From NCBI GenBank assembly GCA_947462335.1, contig OX381720.1, positions 3,479,501-3,543,500 on the forward strand: a stretch of DNA of 64,000 nt, written 5' to 3'. The notes beneath the pieces were generated by a model that did not search any database, had not been told where the DNA came from, and saw nothing but the letters and a program-made list of their open reading frames with translations. A program made the translations under genes and the position numbers. Each line of letters starts with the position of its first letter. Position 1 is the first letter of the stretch. This DNA comes from Harmothoe impar (Eukaryota > Annelida > Polychaeta > Phyllodocida > Polynoidae). Below are positions 23,346 through 32,901 of the stretch, in pieces.

Positions 23346-23593
23346 GGCTAGTTATTGATTTTAGAATAACGTAGGCAGAATCTGGCAGATAAAACATATT
23401 GAAGATTAGACTATTATTCTAGAAAGCCAGGACGTATATCATGGGTTATACAATGACAAATCTTCCTATGAGGATTATAGGATAAGATACCTGTATAAAT
23501 GGAACTTTTTTACTTTTGGGGCAAATCCTTATTTTACCTATCACCCCTGCATCACCCCTGGTATGATACGGTAGAACAAGTATTGTAAGATAT
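23346..23593. promoter_or_regulatory. 5' flank of AMT gene B up to the LTR element
   Basis: These 248 bases separate gene B's ATG from the 3' LTR of the retrotransposon. No clear TATA box or initiator is seen. A splice acceptor-like ttttatctgccag on the minus strand lies about 40 bases before the ATG, at a position like that in gene C (tttgtttccaccag). The real promoter may therefore lie further upstream, beyond the insertion. Confidence 0.4.
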
Positions 23594-24077
23594 TGTGGTG
23601 GTTCGTAGTTAACTCTAGGTTAAAGAACAACGATCACGGCAGTTTCCAGGTGCGAGAATATATCTGTCTTTATTCACAAGAATAACAACTCTAGTTCCTT
23701 TCCTAGGGAACGATCAGTGTAGAATTAATACACATAGGTAGATCAGGTTTCTCTATAAATAGAGGAAACGGTCAGTATACAACTCTTAGCATACAACTCT
23801 GTCCGCACGGTTGGACATGTGAAGTCTCTCGTCAGTCGGGCCTGCACTGACTGCCGTTCCAGGTAAACACATGGGTCTTATATAACACCGGCTCTTAGAT
23901 CACGTGGCCAGGTGGGTGGGTCGGCCGCCCACCTGAGAGCGGCACACGGTTACCTGAAGAGGACCTGCGCCCTCTCCCGGGAACTGTGTGCACTAGCTCC
24001 AGGTGGAGAAGCCGAGTAAACAGACGTTACCCGGAAATACCGTGTATGAGATTAATATGTAATATCATGCCCCTACA
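23594..24077 (-). repeat. 3' LTR
   Basis: Downstream LTR of the minus-strand element. It has a TATA box ttatataa at 23878-23885 and a poly(A) signal AATAAA (minus) at 23669-23674. A CACGTG E-box lies nearby (tcacgtggcc, about 23898). Transcription from this LTR would run toward AMT gene B, whose ATG is 249 bp away. Confidence 0.93.
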
Positions 24078-24092
24078 CTACCCCCCCTAGAC
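24078..24092 (-). other. Polypurine tract
   Basis: On the minus strand the bases immediately before the 3' LTR read tctaggggggtag or similar, a purine-rich run in the right place to prime plus-strand DNA synthesis. Confidence 0.75.
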
Positions 24093-25544
24093 AAAACTAG
24101 GTGGTAACGAATATATATACGGTTTTCCTAGTATATAGAAAACACTTTAGACCAAAGACTTTACAGTTATTGTCTATACAGTAACTAGGGGCGTAAACAT
24201 ATTATTACGACATACTACACTAGCGAGATCATCAAACTCAATATAAATATGGCATTACACTGTAATAGCAACCATAATGGATGATTATTAATGACATGTG
24301 AATATAATATCATACATACAATCAAACGGCTTGACACATTTCGATATGACTTCCTTATGAAGTTACCTTACTCGGTTATTAAAAAAATGCGCGTGGGGTG
24401 TGTTTATATTTAAGTTGAACAGAAAAGTTATTAAAAACCAGTCCTGATAAGGACTCACAACCACCAGCGTCTTACATTGATTTGTGATTTAATGAAAAAC
24501 ATTCACACAATGGATAACAGTAACCACAGCCTTTGTTTTAAGCCGGGTAATCCGATTATATAACCGGAGTATTAATATCTCTCGCAACATACAACAGAGT
24601 CAACACACACGACAATACCTGGCGGTATATTTAGTATATACACATAGTCTTAACGACTTCATAAAAACATTACGGGTAGCCACGTTTCCTAGCTTATCAG
24701 ATCATACAATCTTCATATATAGCATATTATGAAACCCGATTCATAAGGTAAGTATGAGAACACCTTATTGGAACACCTGAGGTGATATGTATCACATGAT
24801 AATGATATATTTTATATATTAAAAAACGTTTTAATGAGTAACCTGGCAGTGTACCCGGAAACCCTTACAATTAAATATAGCTTACTGGTGATCTAGTTGT
24901 GGTCAAGGTGCTCTCCGCTTCTAATAGACGAATGAGTGAGGTGCTCTCCTCTTCTTAATACTGTTTCTTGGATAAATATCACCCGAAGGTAAGTTCATAT
25001 GTATACAGCTCGATAAGTATCCCGTCCTCGCTCCAGTAAAGTTCATGACATATATAACTATAATCCGGCTGGAAACCACGAGTACTGTCCGTTTAACACG
25101 TAATCCTAGCTCCAGGAATGTTCATGAAATATATAAGTAGAGCTGGAACCACGAGCATTGTCTGTTTGACACGTAATCCTTTGGACGGGAACAGTTTATA
25201 ACTCAGCATAATAGTATCAGGAACACATCATGGTAACGTATCCCAAAAGTTAGTTTCAGGGACGTTAGTTTGGTAGCTTCCCGGTGGAGTCCTGATTCCC
25301 CATCGGTAGGCTATAGTTGAGAGTTGAGTAGTTAGGTAAGTCCAGAGCTTCCACGGAAGGTTCCCCCCGCGTTGATCCATATGCATCTAAAAAGATGCCC
25401 CTCCCTTCAGAAGGAAACCCCGTCATAAACAATTTATGACGTCAGATTAAATGCAAGAACAATTAATCTATCCGGAAACTATTATAGTTTCCTCCTCTAT
25501 TCCTAAAAAAAAATTAGAAATAGACTCTACCTTCTATTAGTCTT
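24093..25544 (-). other. Non-coding 3' region of the LTR element with tandem repeat
   Basis: About 1.45 kb between the extra ORF and the polypurine tract lack long ORFs. Two imperfect tandem units (25030-25107 and 25109-25180) share gctccagnaanttcatga, accacgag and acacgtaatcct. Another small duplication, ggtgctctcc with cttctaata or cttcttaata, lies at about 24907-24960. Confidence 0.6.
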
Positions 25545-28500
25545 TTAACCTAAAGGTTCATCTCTTGCCCTAATTAAAGCAAGCGCGTGCGCAGCTGTGC
25601 CATCCCAGGTATGGAGAGTCACGCCGAACACCCCGTAAAATTTTACGTTCATGTCTTGTAACCGTTTGGTTAACTTCTCGTTCTCTTGACGAACGAACCC
25701 TGCGGCGACCTCAGCAGTCTTTTGGCCTGACGCAGCTTCCCTTGACTTTTTAGCCAAGTAGTCAGCATTGCCGACAGCGACCAATGCTTTCTCCTCCCGG
25801 TGGGCAATTTTTAGGCCATGCGTGAACAGGCCTAACATCTTGGTGTTATATTCCACCGCCAGCTCGCGTTGGGACTCCTGGAATTCCGTTACAATTCTCT
25901 GTCCCACTTCGCAGCTCGCTTTCTCTTCCCGAGAGAAGTAGTTGACTATCGGGACGTATTTTAATTTTACGCCACCGGTAGTTTCCGTACGGGAGGTACC
26001 CGCGACTGGCTGGATGACAACCGGCTCCTGGGCTGCAGGAATCACGGGTTTAACATCCGCTTGCGGCGCTTTCGCAACCGCTGCAGCCTTCGGGACAGTT
26101 ATGCCCCGAGGTGTTACCACTGAGATTAGTGATTTTGGTTCAGCTTTCACGGTCAAGCCCTGCATGTCCCGAGTTGGGGTAGTGGGTGACCGGACGTCCC
26201 TGGGGGTTAGCTTTGCAGTTGTCCCCAGATGGTACGTCAAAGGCAGGGAAGCCTTTGTTCTGGTAGCCGGTTCTTTAGGCCGGGCACCTCCACAGTCAGG
26301 TTGACTGTTGGCACTGTCTGAACTGCTCAGACGTCTAGAACGGTATTCCATGTTCGTAGCCGCCGCCGCTTGACCACCGGAATCACGTTTCCGATCTTTC
26401 CGGTCTGTAAACAGCGGGTCTGGATACTCGCGATAATAGTCGCGACCTTCCGGGGCATGATAAATCCCATAGTAGGAATTATCGAGTTCCTCCAAAGTGG
26501 ATCCGGCATGTCTCCGTTTTGGTCCGGGTGATACCGCAGGAGATCGAGAGCGGTCGCGGGCGGACCGGCTCTTCCCCCGGGAACTACCCCGGGTTTCCGG
26601 CTGACGGAAACTACCGCCACCTCTGCGGGAAGTACGGGTAGTGCATAACACCGTATATTCCTCGTCATTCATGGCGAACTTATGTCGTCCGTCCACTCTG
26701 GCAATCCTGGCTTTGAACTTCCCATCTGCGACCTCGCAGTAGAAGGGAGTTGCCGGCCGGATCTTAGCCTTCTGTTCCTCCGTGAGTGACTTGTACTGGT
26801 CACATACGGCATCATGTAGCGCATTCACACGGTTGCGAGCTACACTGATTCCCATATTATAGCAATCTTTCATGTGGCGCATGAGCTCACCTCTCCGGGG
26901 TTCTAAACACCCGTTACAGAGCTGGGACTCCCTACCTACTGTGATATCACAGTGGTACACCACACAGTGGTGCATGTGATTTTCACAGAGGTGTCGCAGA
27001 AACCATTGTTTTGTTACAAACACGGTTCTGTCTGTGCCAATCGTGTTTACACACGTAGCGAATGGGCACCAGTTTCTTTCCCGTTGGCTATACCAGCGGT
27101 TACTCGCAAAAAGAAGCTTTTCTTTCTGCTCCTTACTATAGTAAGTATCCGGCAGGATCCTGAGTTGATCTAGCCACTGCTGATAAAAAGCAGACGGAGG
27201 ACGGTCCCGGGGGGTATTCCGGATCCAATCCTCATCGTCACTCTGACCTTTACAGTTGGTCGCGAGTGGACATCCAAAATTGGTAGGACCAATCGGACAC
27301 TGTTCCCATGAATTGGGAATAAACACGCGGAACTTATTGTTCGCGTTCTGCCAGATCCGCCTCATCACGTCATTAGGCGGGATGGGGTCCTCTGGGGCAT
27401 TTCCTGGTTCCTCAGCGTTAGCCGGAACCTCTCCCTCTTCCGCATCCGAATGAGCCGGACTACGGAGAGGGCTGAGACGTGCTGGATTAAATACCAGCGC
27501 AGCCGCCACGGCGGCCGCTGCTCCCGCGGCGGCGGTCATATCTGCCACAAGGGCCGGGGTGGGGGTGGTGGTGTCTGTGCTGGAGGGCGCCGGAGTATTG
27601 GCTTCGTTTATGTCCATAGCCTCATCCGTCTCCTCCTCAGCCCGGGGAATAACGGGCTGTCCTCCGGAAGGTTGTTCCGGTAATCCCTCTGCTAACACAG
27701 AGTCCGGCAAGTTAGCTAATCTTGCCTTCTCGTTCCGGCGAGCCTGACGTCCTCTCTCCTGGACAAACTCGTCCGACTGGTTACTGTCGGCCGAGCTCGA
27801 CCGGTTTGAGGCCCCCCTCTCACCTTTACTGCCGCGCCCCCTAGGTGTGGCTTTCAGCGCTTTTATTCGCGCCTTCTCCTCCGCACTGGAAGATCTGGTT
27901 CGCACTGTACGAACCGCCTCGTCAACCAAACAAGATATGGCAATATCTCGTTTGACGTTGTGAGTATCCATGTAGTCTTCAATAGTGGCTACATCCAGGA
28001 TGTACGAAACTACCCCCTGCGTATTAGCGGCAGCAATCTCGTACTCCTTCCGGGTTTTCGGTTCTCGGAGTTTCCCGATTCGTGCCCGGTACCTGTTGAC
28101 TCCAGTCAACAACATCCCGGCAACTCCACAATTCGGGTCCAGAGACAGAATTGGGAGTGCGGGCATTAACCGCTTTATGTCTGCGATATGTAAATCGAAG
28201 ACAGCTCGTCGTAAGCAGTAGCATACGCGTAGTCCTTTCTGGAGTGCCTCCCAGTACACAAACCAGTCCGGGGGCATCTCCTCCTGCTCCTCCACTAACA
28301 GGAAGAGCAATATCGCCTGCCTTGTGAGCGGGTCTATCCGGCGGGGAGCTCCCTCCGCCGTGAGTCTTAGCACGTCCTCGTGCAGTTCTACTTCACGTCC
28401 ATCGTAATTGGACATGAAGCCTCCTAGTGTTGGTACTGCCGGGCGGGGTTTTTCAACGTCCGCCGGCGGTTCTCCATGGTACAATGGACCCGGATCCTGA

Positions 28501-28763
28501 TACTCAGCTTCACCGGTATCAGCGTGACCGTCAGCAGGGCTGATGGCCTCAATGTCTAGCCCTTCCAAGTAATTGGCGGCGACATTAGCAGGGCGTAGCG
28601 GTGACTGAGAGTCAGCGTCGACGTCCATTATCTCCCCTTGTCCCAGGAAATCCATAGATTCCTGGTCCACGAGGTCAGGTTGATTAACAACCACATTTCC
28701 TCCGCTAGCGGAGTCGTCCTGTTGAAGAGGGTCCACCTGTTGGTGGTCTGTCTCGGAAGACAT
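25545..28763 (-). CDS. Extra 1072-codon ORF in env position; unrecognised protein
   Basis: A complete ORF follows integrase but shows no signal peptide or membrane helix, so it is not a typical envelope protein. Approximate layout: 1-120 acidic and proline-rich; 120-285 a conserved-looking globular block (ILLFLLVEEQEEMPPDWF, YCLRRAVFDLHIADIKRLMP); 300-350 basic/serine-rich; about 420 an alanine run; 500-690 a Cys/His-rich block with WCPFATC, LRHLCENHMHHC and LCNGC spacing suggestive of zinc binding; 720-760 arginine/serine-rich (SARDRSRSPAVSP); C-terminus with coiled-coil character. The overall look is nuclear or nucleic-acid binding. I cannot name a family. The ATG is good and no internal stop exists. 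A separate promoter seems present upstream (28911-28941), so it may be expressed from a subgenomic transcript. Confidence 0.9.
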   Translation of the reverse strand: MSSETDHQQVDPLQQDDSASGGNVVVNQPDLVDQESMDFLGQGEIMDVDADSQSPLRPANVAANYLEGLDIEAISPADGHADTGEAEYQDPGPLYHGEPPADVEKPRPAVPTLGGFMSNYDGREVELHEDVLRLTAEGAPRRIDPLTRQAILLFLLVEEQEEMPPDWFVYWEALQKGLRVCYCLRRAVFDLHIADIKRLMPALPILSLDPNCGVAGMLLTGVNRYRARIGKLREPKTRKEYEIAAANTQGVVSYILDVATIEDYMDTHNVKRDIAISCLVDEAVRTVRTRSSSAEEKARIKALKATPRGRGSKGERGASNRSSSADSNQSDEFVQERGRQARRNEKARLANLPDSVLAEGLPEQPSGGQPVIPRAEEETDEAMDINEANTPAPSSTDTTTPTPALVADMTAAAGAAAAVAAALVFNPARLSPLRSPAHSDAEEGEVPANAEEPGNAPEDPIPPNDVMRRIWQNANNKFRVFIPNSWEQCPIGPTNFGCPLATNCKGQSDDEDWIRNTPRDRPPSAFYQQWLDQLRILPDTYYSKEQKEKLLFASNRWYSQRERNWCPFATCVNTIGTDRTVFVTKQWFLRHLCENHMHHCVVYHCDITVGRESQLCNGCLEPRRGELMRHMKDCYNMGISVARNRVNALHDAVCDQYKSLTEEQKAKIRPATPFYCEVADGKFKARIARVDGRHKFAMNDEEYTVLCTTRTSRRGGGSFRQPETRGSSRGKSRSARDRSRSPAVSPGPKRRHAGSTLEELDNSYYGIYHAPEGRDYYREYPDPLFTDRKDRKRDSGGQAAAATNMEYRSRRLSSSDSANSQPDCGGARPKEPATRTKASLPLTYHLGTTAKLTPRDVRSPTTPTRDMQGLTVKAEPKSLISVVTPRGITVPKAAAVAKAPQADVKPVIPAAQEPVVIQPVAGTSRTETTGGVKLKYVPIVNYFSREEKASCEVGQRIVTEFQESQRELAVEYNTKMLGLFTHGLKIAHREEKALVAVGNADYLAKKSREAASGQKTAEVAAGFVRQENEKLTKRLQDMNVKFYGVFGVTLHTWDGTAAHALALIRARDEPLG

Positions 28764-29240
28764 GTTTTTGTGTCACACTCAAGAAAAGTGTTTGTTGATG
28801 GATTTATAGGGGATCCACCTCCCCACTGCGAGAATGGTCGTGTCCGAGCCCTCACGTCTGCTCTGGACCTCCTCTCAACCCCAACTGGCGATTCCCGCCG
28901 AGCCGCGTGCCTTATATAAGGCGCGCCACCGCGCATGCGCAACCCCGCGCGTCCCGTGACCCAGTTCCTTGGAACCAGGTCACCACGCTTTCAATTGTAA
29001 ACAGGTACCCTCATTCCACGTGTTAATCCTTACGCTCTGTCAACTTGTCGAGAGTATCAATGAAATATATATGAATGGCATAATAAAGCACATTCACCGG
29101 ATTATCCGTCCATCACCCATGGGATCCTTGACAGGGGGACTATCACGATCATTCCGACCGTACTTACTTCCACACATAACTGATTACAACATTAAAATAT
29201 TTAACAAGATTACAGGACACTACACTCGTTGTGTACCGGC
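28764..29240 (-). promoter_or_regulatory. Intergenic leader with internal promoter-like signals
   Basis: Between integrase and the extra ORF are 477 bases. On the minus strand an NRF1-type palindrome (gcgcatgcgc, 28931-28940) precedes a TATA box (ttatataa, 28912-28919), which lies about 150 bases before the ORF's ATG at 28763. The surroundings are CpG-rich. This fits an internal promoter for the extra ORF. Confidence 0.6.
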
Positions 29241-31136
29241 TTAGGTTATACCGTCCCTAGCTAGTAACCGGGGACTGCGTCTTATGTTTTTAGGCATAAC
29301 ATTAGACGTGGTTCCAGGACACGCCTTTTCCAGAGTGGATTTAGCCTTAACCACACTCTTCCGGGTCCTTTTCCCTTCAGCCGGCGAGACTTTATTAGCC
29401 GCCTTCTTCCCGGATCTTTTTGGGATGACGGGCTTCTGCACCATTAGTTTCCGGGAAACCTCCTTCCGCGGCCTTCCGCGTTTCCGGGGAGGTTCCTTCA
29501 CTAATTTCCGCTGTTCACTTTCTTCTATCAAAGTATCAACTTCCAACTCATACGAGTCCAGGGATAAATCTCTCCCCTTCCATTCTCTTAGTCGAGCTAC
29601 ATTAGATTTATACATCTTCCCCTGTAATGAACGGATCACTACAGTACTGTCACTTACTATCCGGGTAACCACAAAGGGCCCGTCCCAATTACTAGCAAGT
29701 TTCAGAGTCGATAACGGCTCATGCAATCTTACCACTTGATCACCGACTTTGAACCGTCGCGGCCTGAGGCCTAGATCATAGCCGGTTTTCTGCCAGGTGG
29801 CATTCTTCTGTAATTCAGTTCTGACCAATTCATAAGCATATTTGAATTGATCTCTTAATGACTCCACAAACATCACATGGCAGGGGGTTTCCGGGTTCAT
29901 TCCAACCACCCCAAATACCAGATCAGCGGGCATTATTAAATCTTCCCCGAAAACTAACAGATTCGGGGAACAGGAAGTACTAGAATGGACAGTGCTATTA
30001 TATGCATGGCATACATAATCACACTGCTCATCCCAGTCATCCATTTTATCATTCACCAGGGATTTCAACACCTGAATCAATGTACGATTGAATCTCTCAA
30101 CCATTCCATCACTTTGTGGCCGATAGGGATTTGTTCTCGTTTTACAAATCGCCAGTCGGTGACACATTTCCTGCCAAAGATCAGATTCAAATTCCCGACC
30201 TTGGTCACTATGCATCATTAGGGGAACCCCAAGATGCAATACCCAACCTTTAACAAAAGCTTTTGCACAGGTTGCGGCTTTGTGATCCGCTAATGGAAAC
30301 ACTCTCGTATACTTAGTATAATAGTCAGTGACGACCATCATACAAGTATTACCCTCAGGGGTAGTTTTAAACCCACTGATAATATCTATGGCGACTCGCG
30401 CAAATCTTACACCAAACAACTCCTGGGACAAAGGCATTTTACCCATCCCAGGCCCAGGTTTGTTTTTACAACAATCCGGGCAAGTAGCAATCCATCTTAA
30501 TAGATCACTACTCATCCCTGGCCAGTAATATCTCCTTTTCAGACGTTCCAGGGAACGCTTTTTCCCGAAATGTCCACTGGTCAGGTGTCCATGGCAATAA
30601 TACATAACATCCCTTCGCATACCGGAGGGGATTACCACTTGCCGGACTCTCCTACCGGATGAATTAATCTTCCACCGGTAGACGATTCCGCTCTGGACCT
30701 CTAGCTCTGCCCATTGAGCTATTAGTCGTCTCATTTCCCGATTCTCCAGGGAAATCTCAGGCCGCGGGGGCCGTATCTTCCTAGGCAACAATACCAACAA
30801 CCGGCTAAGGTTAGGATCCTTTTCCTGGAATTTCCGGATGGTTCCCATGGACCACTCCAGAACCCCAGTTCCCTTGATCTCAAAGGGAATCCTTGCTCCG
30901 GCTATGACAGCCTCATGCTGACCACAGTCATCACAGTTGGTGTTTTCGCACTTCCTGATAGGACGTCGGGAAAGTGCATCAGCATTCACATGCTTTACCC
31001 CAGCTCTACGCTGGATCTGACTTTGCTCCAAACCGAACTCGGAAAGGTGTGCTAGCCAACGGCCAATCATTCCTTCCGCATCTTTGAAATTCAATAACCA
31101 TCTCAAAGAGGAATGATCTGTTCTTAGCGTAAAATC
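29241..31136 (-). CDS. Gypsy pol, RNase H tail and integrase
   Basis: Continues the same frame as the RT part after an in-frame TAA at 31137-31139. It starts with the end of RNase H (HVNADALSRRP), then an integrase zinc finger (CHGHLTSGHF, CPDC), and a DDE core: first Asp in VAIDIISGF, second in HSDQGREF, Glu in GMVERFNRTL. Integrase joins the element DNA to the host chromosome. The C-terminal tail (about residues 510-621) is very basic and contains RKRGRPRKE, an AT-hook core, rather than a chromodomain. The first ATG after the stop is at 31106. Without read-through the segment would be untranslated, so this copy may be inactive. Confidence 0.93.
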   Translation of the reverse strand, partial: DFTLRTDHSSLRWLLNFKDAEGMIGRWLAHLSEFGLEQSQIQRRAGVKHVNADALSRRPIRKCENTNCDDCGQHEAVIAGARIPFEIKGTGVLEWSMGTIRKFQEKDPNLSRLLVLLPRKIRPPRPEISLENREMRRLIAQWAELEVQSGIVYRWKINSSGRRVRQVVIPSGMRRDVMYYCHGHLTSGHFGKKRSLERLKRRYYWPGMSSDLLRWIATCPDCCKNKPGPGMGKMPLSQELFGVRFARVAIDIISGFKTTPEGNTCMMVVTDYYTKYTRVFPLADHKAATCAKAFVKGWVLHLGVPLMMHSDQGREFESDLWQEMCHRLAICKTRTNPYRPQSDGMVERFNRTLIQVLKSLVNDKMDDWDEQCDYVCHAYNSTVHSSTSCSPNLLVFGEDLIMPADLVFGVVGMNPETPCHVMFVESLRDQFKYAYELVRTELQKNATWQKTGYDLGLRPRRFKVGDQVVRLHEPLSTLKLASNWDGPFVVTRIVSDSTVVIRSLQGKMYKSNVARLREWKGRDLSLDSYELEVDTLIEESEQRKLVKEPPRKRGRPRKEVSRKLMVQKPVIPKRSGKKAANKVSPAEGKRTRKSVVKAKSTLEKACPGTTSNVMPKNIRRSPRLLARDGIT

Positions 31137-32384
31137 TTACCCCCAAAGGAAATGTTTGAACTTTTTAGTATAAACTATCACAGCCAACAATTCCCTTTTA
31201 GTGGTACAATAATTACGCTGGGTCTTACTCATAGTATTACTAGCAAAGGCAATGGGAACCTCCACTCCGTCTTGGACTTGACTGAGGGCGGCCCCAATAC
31301 TCTCATTACTAGCATCTGTATCCAATACAAAATGACCATCCGGGGTGGGATACTTTAACACCGGGGTCTCCACAAACAACTTTTTTATTGCTAAGAAAGC
31401 TGTGTCCTGTTCCCTCCCCCATGGGAACTCTTCCTTCCTATTTCCGGGTGTCCAGTGTGACAAACACTGGATCGGATAGGCTACCCGGGAATACCCCGGC
31501 AGGAAATCCCTATAGTATGAGCAGAATCCTAGAAAGGATCGCACATCTTTAGGACCCCTGGGGACTTCCCATTCAGTCACACTCCTGATCTTTTCCGGAT
31601 CCGCCTTAACCCCTTCGGTGGAAATAATCCGCCCTAGGTAGTTAATATCCTTCTTAAACAGATTGCATTTCTTTGGTTTCAATTTGAGACCATTAGACAT
31701 GATTCGGTTCAAGACTTCCTCTAAATTACTTAAACAATCCGCAAAGGTCTTTCCAAACACAATTACGTCATCCAAGTAAACTAGACATTTCCGCCATAAT
31801 AAATCACTTAACAGTGTCTCCATCATGGCTTCAAAGGTGGCCGGCGCGTTACATAACCCGAACGGCATTACCTTATATTCAAACAACCCGATATGGCTGG
31901 AGAACGCAGTTTTCTCCATATCCTCAGGCTTCATGCCTACTTGCCAATACCCGGACTGTAAATCCAGGGTACAAAACCATTCATTCCCTCCCAGGGAATC
32001 AATCGTCTCATCTATCCTAGGAAGAGGATAGGAGTTCTTTTTAGTCAACCCATTCAGTTTCCGGTAATCAATACAGAACCGTATGCTACCATCCTTCTTG
32101 GTTACCATACACACAGGGGAGGACCAAGGACTCATGCTGGGAACAATAACATTATCCTTCAGCATTTTCGCTATCTCTTCCTCAGCTACAATCTTCTTCT
32201 TGAGGGGTAATCTCCTATAAGGAATCTTAAAAGCGGGGTTATCCCCGGTTTTAATTTCATGCAATACCTTATTGGTTCTCCCCAGGGGTTCCCCTGGGGC
32301 CGCAAAAGCTTGCCTGCATCTCTTCAGCATAGCCTTTAGGGCTTCCTGATCATTCTCATCCGATAAATGTACCTTCACAAACAA
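31137..32384 (-). CDS. Gypsy pol, reverse transcriptase and RNase H (interrupted)
   Basis: RT motifs in order: CMVTKKDGSIRFCIDYRKLN, FCTLDLQSGYWQV, PFGLCNAPATFE, VYLDDVIVFG (catalytic YLDD), then FLGFCSYYRDFLPGYS. The RNase H part starts VLDTDASNESIGAALSQV and continues FASNTMSKTQRNYCTTKRELLAV. The displayed ATG at 32384 lies inside the nested YR element; native pol sequence begins at 32362. TAA at 31137-31139 cuts the frame in RNase H where homologues read through. The flank beyond the YR element (from 33941) is in the same frame. Confidence 0.93.
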   Translation of the reverse strand: MFVKVHLSDENDQEALKAMLKRCRQAFAAPGEPLGRTNKVLHEIKTGDNPAFKIPYRRLPLKKKIVAEEEIAKMLKDNVIVPSMSPWSSPVCMVTKKDGSIRFCIDYRKLNGLTKKNSYPLPRIDETIDSLGGNEWFCTLDLQSGYWQVGMKPEDMEKTAFSSHIGLFEYKVMPFGLCNAPATFEAMMETLLSDLLWRKCLVYLDDVIVFGKTFADCLSNLEEVLNRIMSNGLKLKPKKCNLFKKDINYLGRIISTEGVKADPEKIRSVTEWEVPRGPKDVRSFLGFCSYYRDFLPGYSRVAYPIQCLSHWTPGNRKEEFPWGREQDTAFLAIKKLFVETPVLKYPTPDGHFVLDTDASNESIGAALSQVQDGVEVPIAFASNTMSKTQRNYCTTKRELLAVIVYTKKFKHFLWG

Positions 32385-32456
32385 AGGATAGTGAATTAGG
32401 TTTTGGCGAAAATATTTATTTGGACCAATTTAATATAATGGTTCAATAACAGTGGC
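32363..32456. repeat. Split direct repeat, 94-bp unit, outer copy
   Basis: Starts ataaatgtaccttcac and ends caataacagtggc. It appears identical to 32682-32775. It is the element's edge toward RT. Confidence 0.85.
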
Positions 32457-32481
32457 ACTAATCAGCAAACATCATAAAAAA

Positions 32482-32681
32482 AACAAATTCAACAGTTCAG
32501 TGTGTGTGTGCTACCTCTCCCGGCGGCAGTGGGGGCTGAATGAGGCCGGGTTCTCGGCGCTGCCTCCCCGCGTCTGGTTTAGTTCCCCGAGTTGACGCCA
32601 GGGGGTCTTTTCCCGCGCCTGCTTGGCTGTTTAGTTTCGTAATTTATAATCACACAAAGTAGTTCCTGCTTTATGTATCAC
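32482..32681. repeat. Split direct repeat, 200-bp unit, inner copy
   Basis: Starts aacaaattcaacagttcag, includes a (tg)n run and ends ttatgtatcac. It appears identical to 33741-33940. Confidence 0.85.
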
Positions 32682-32775
32682 ATAAATGTACCTTCACAAA
32701 CAAAGGATAGTGAATTAGGTTTTGGCGAAAATATTTATTTGGACCAATTTAATATAATGGTTCAATAACAGTGGC
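32682..32775. repeat. Split direct repeat, 94-bp unit, inner copy
   Basis: Second copy of the 94-bp unit, directly abutting the 200-bp unit on its left (join at 32681/32682). Confidence 0.85.
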
Positions 32776-32901
32776 CAAACAACCTCGCCAAACCGAAGGC
32801 ACAAAAAATCCTTGTCATCACATATTTATCACAGTGCCCTCTATCCCGGCACTCGGCACACACATAATCCAAATCAATCTCAATGCACATTCCAGTTTTG
32901 T

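Noticed and set aside
26327..27173. Overlapping ORFs on both strands inside the extra ORF of the LTR element
   Set aside because: Shadow frames of the 1072-codon ORF without recognisable features.
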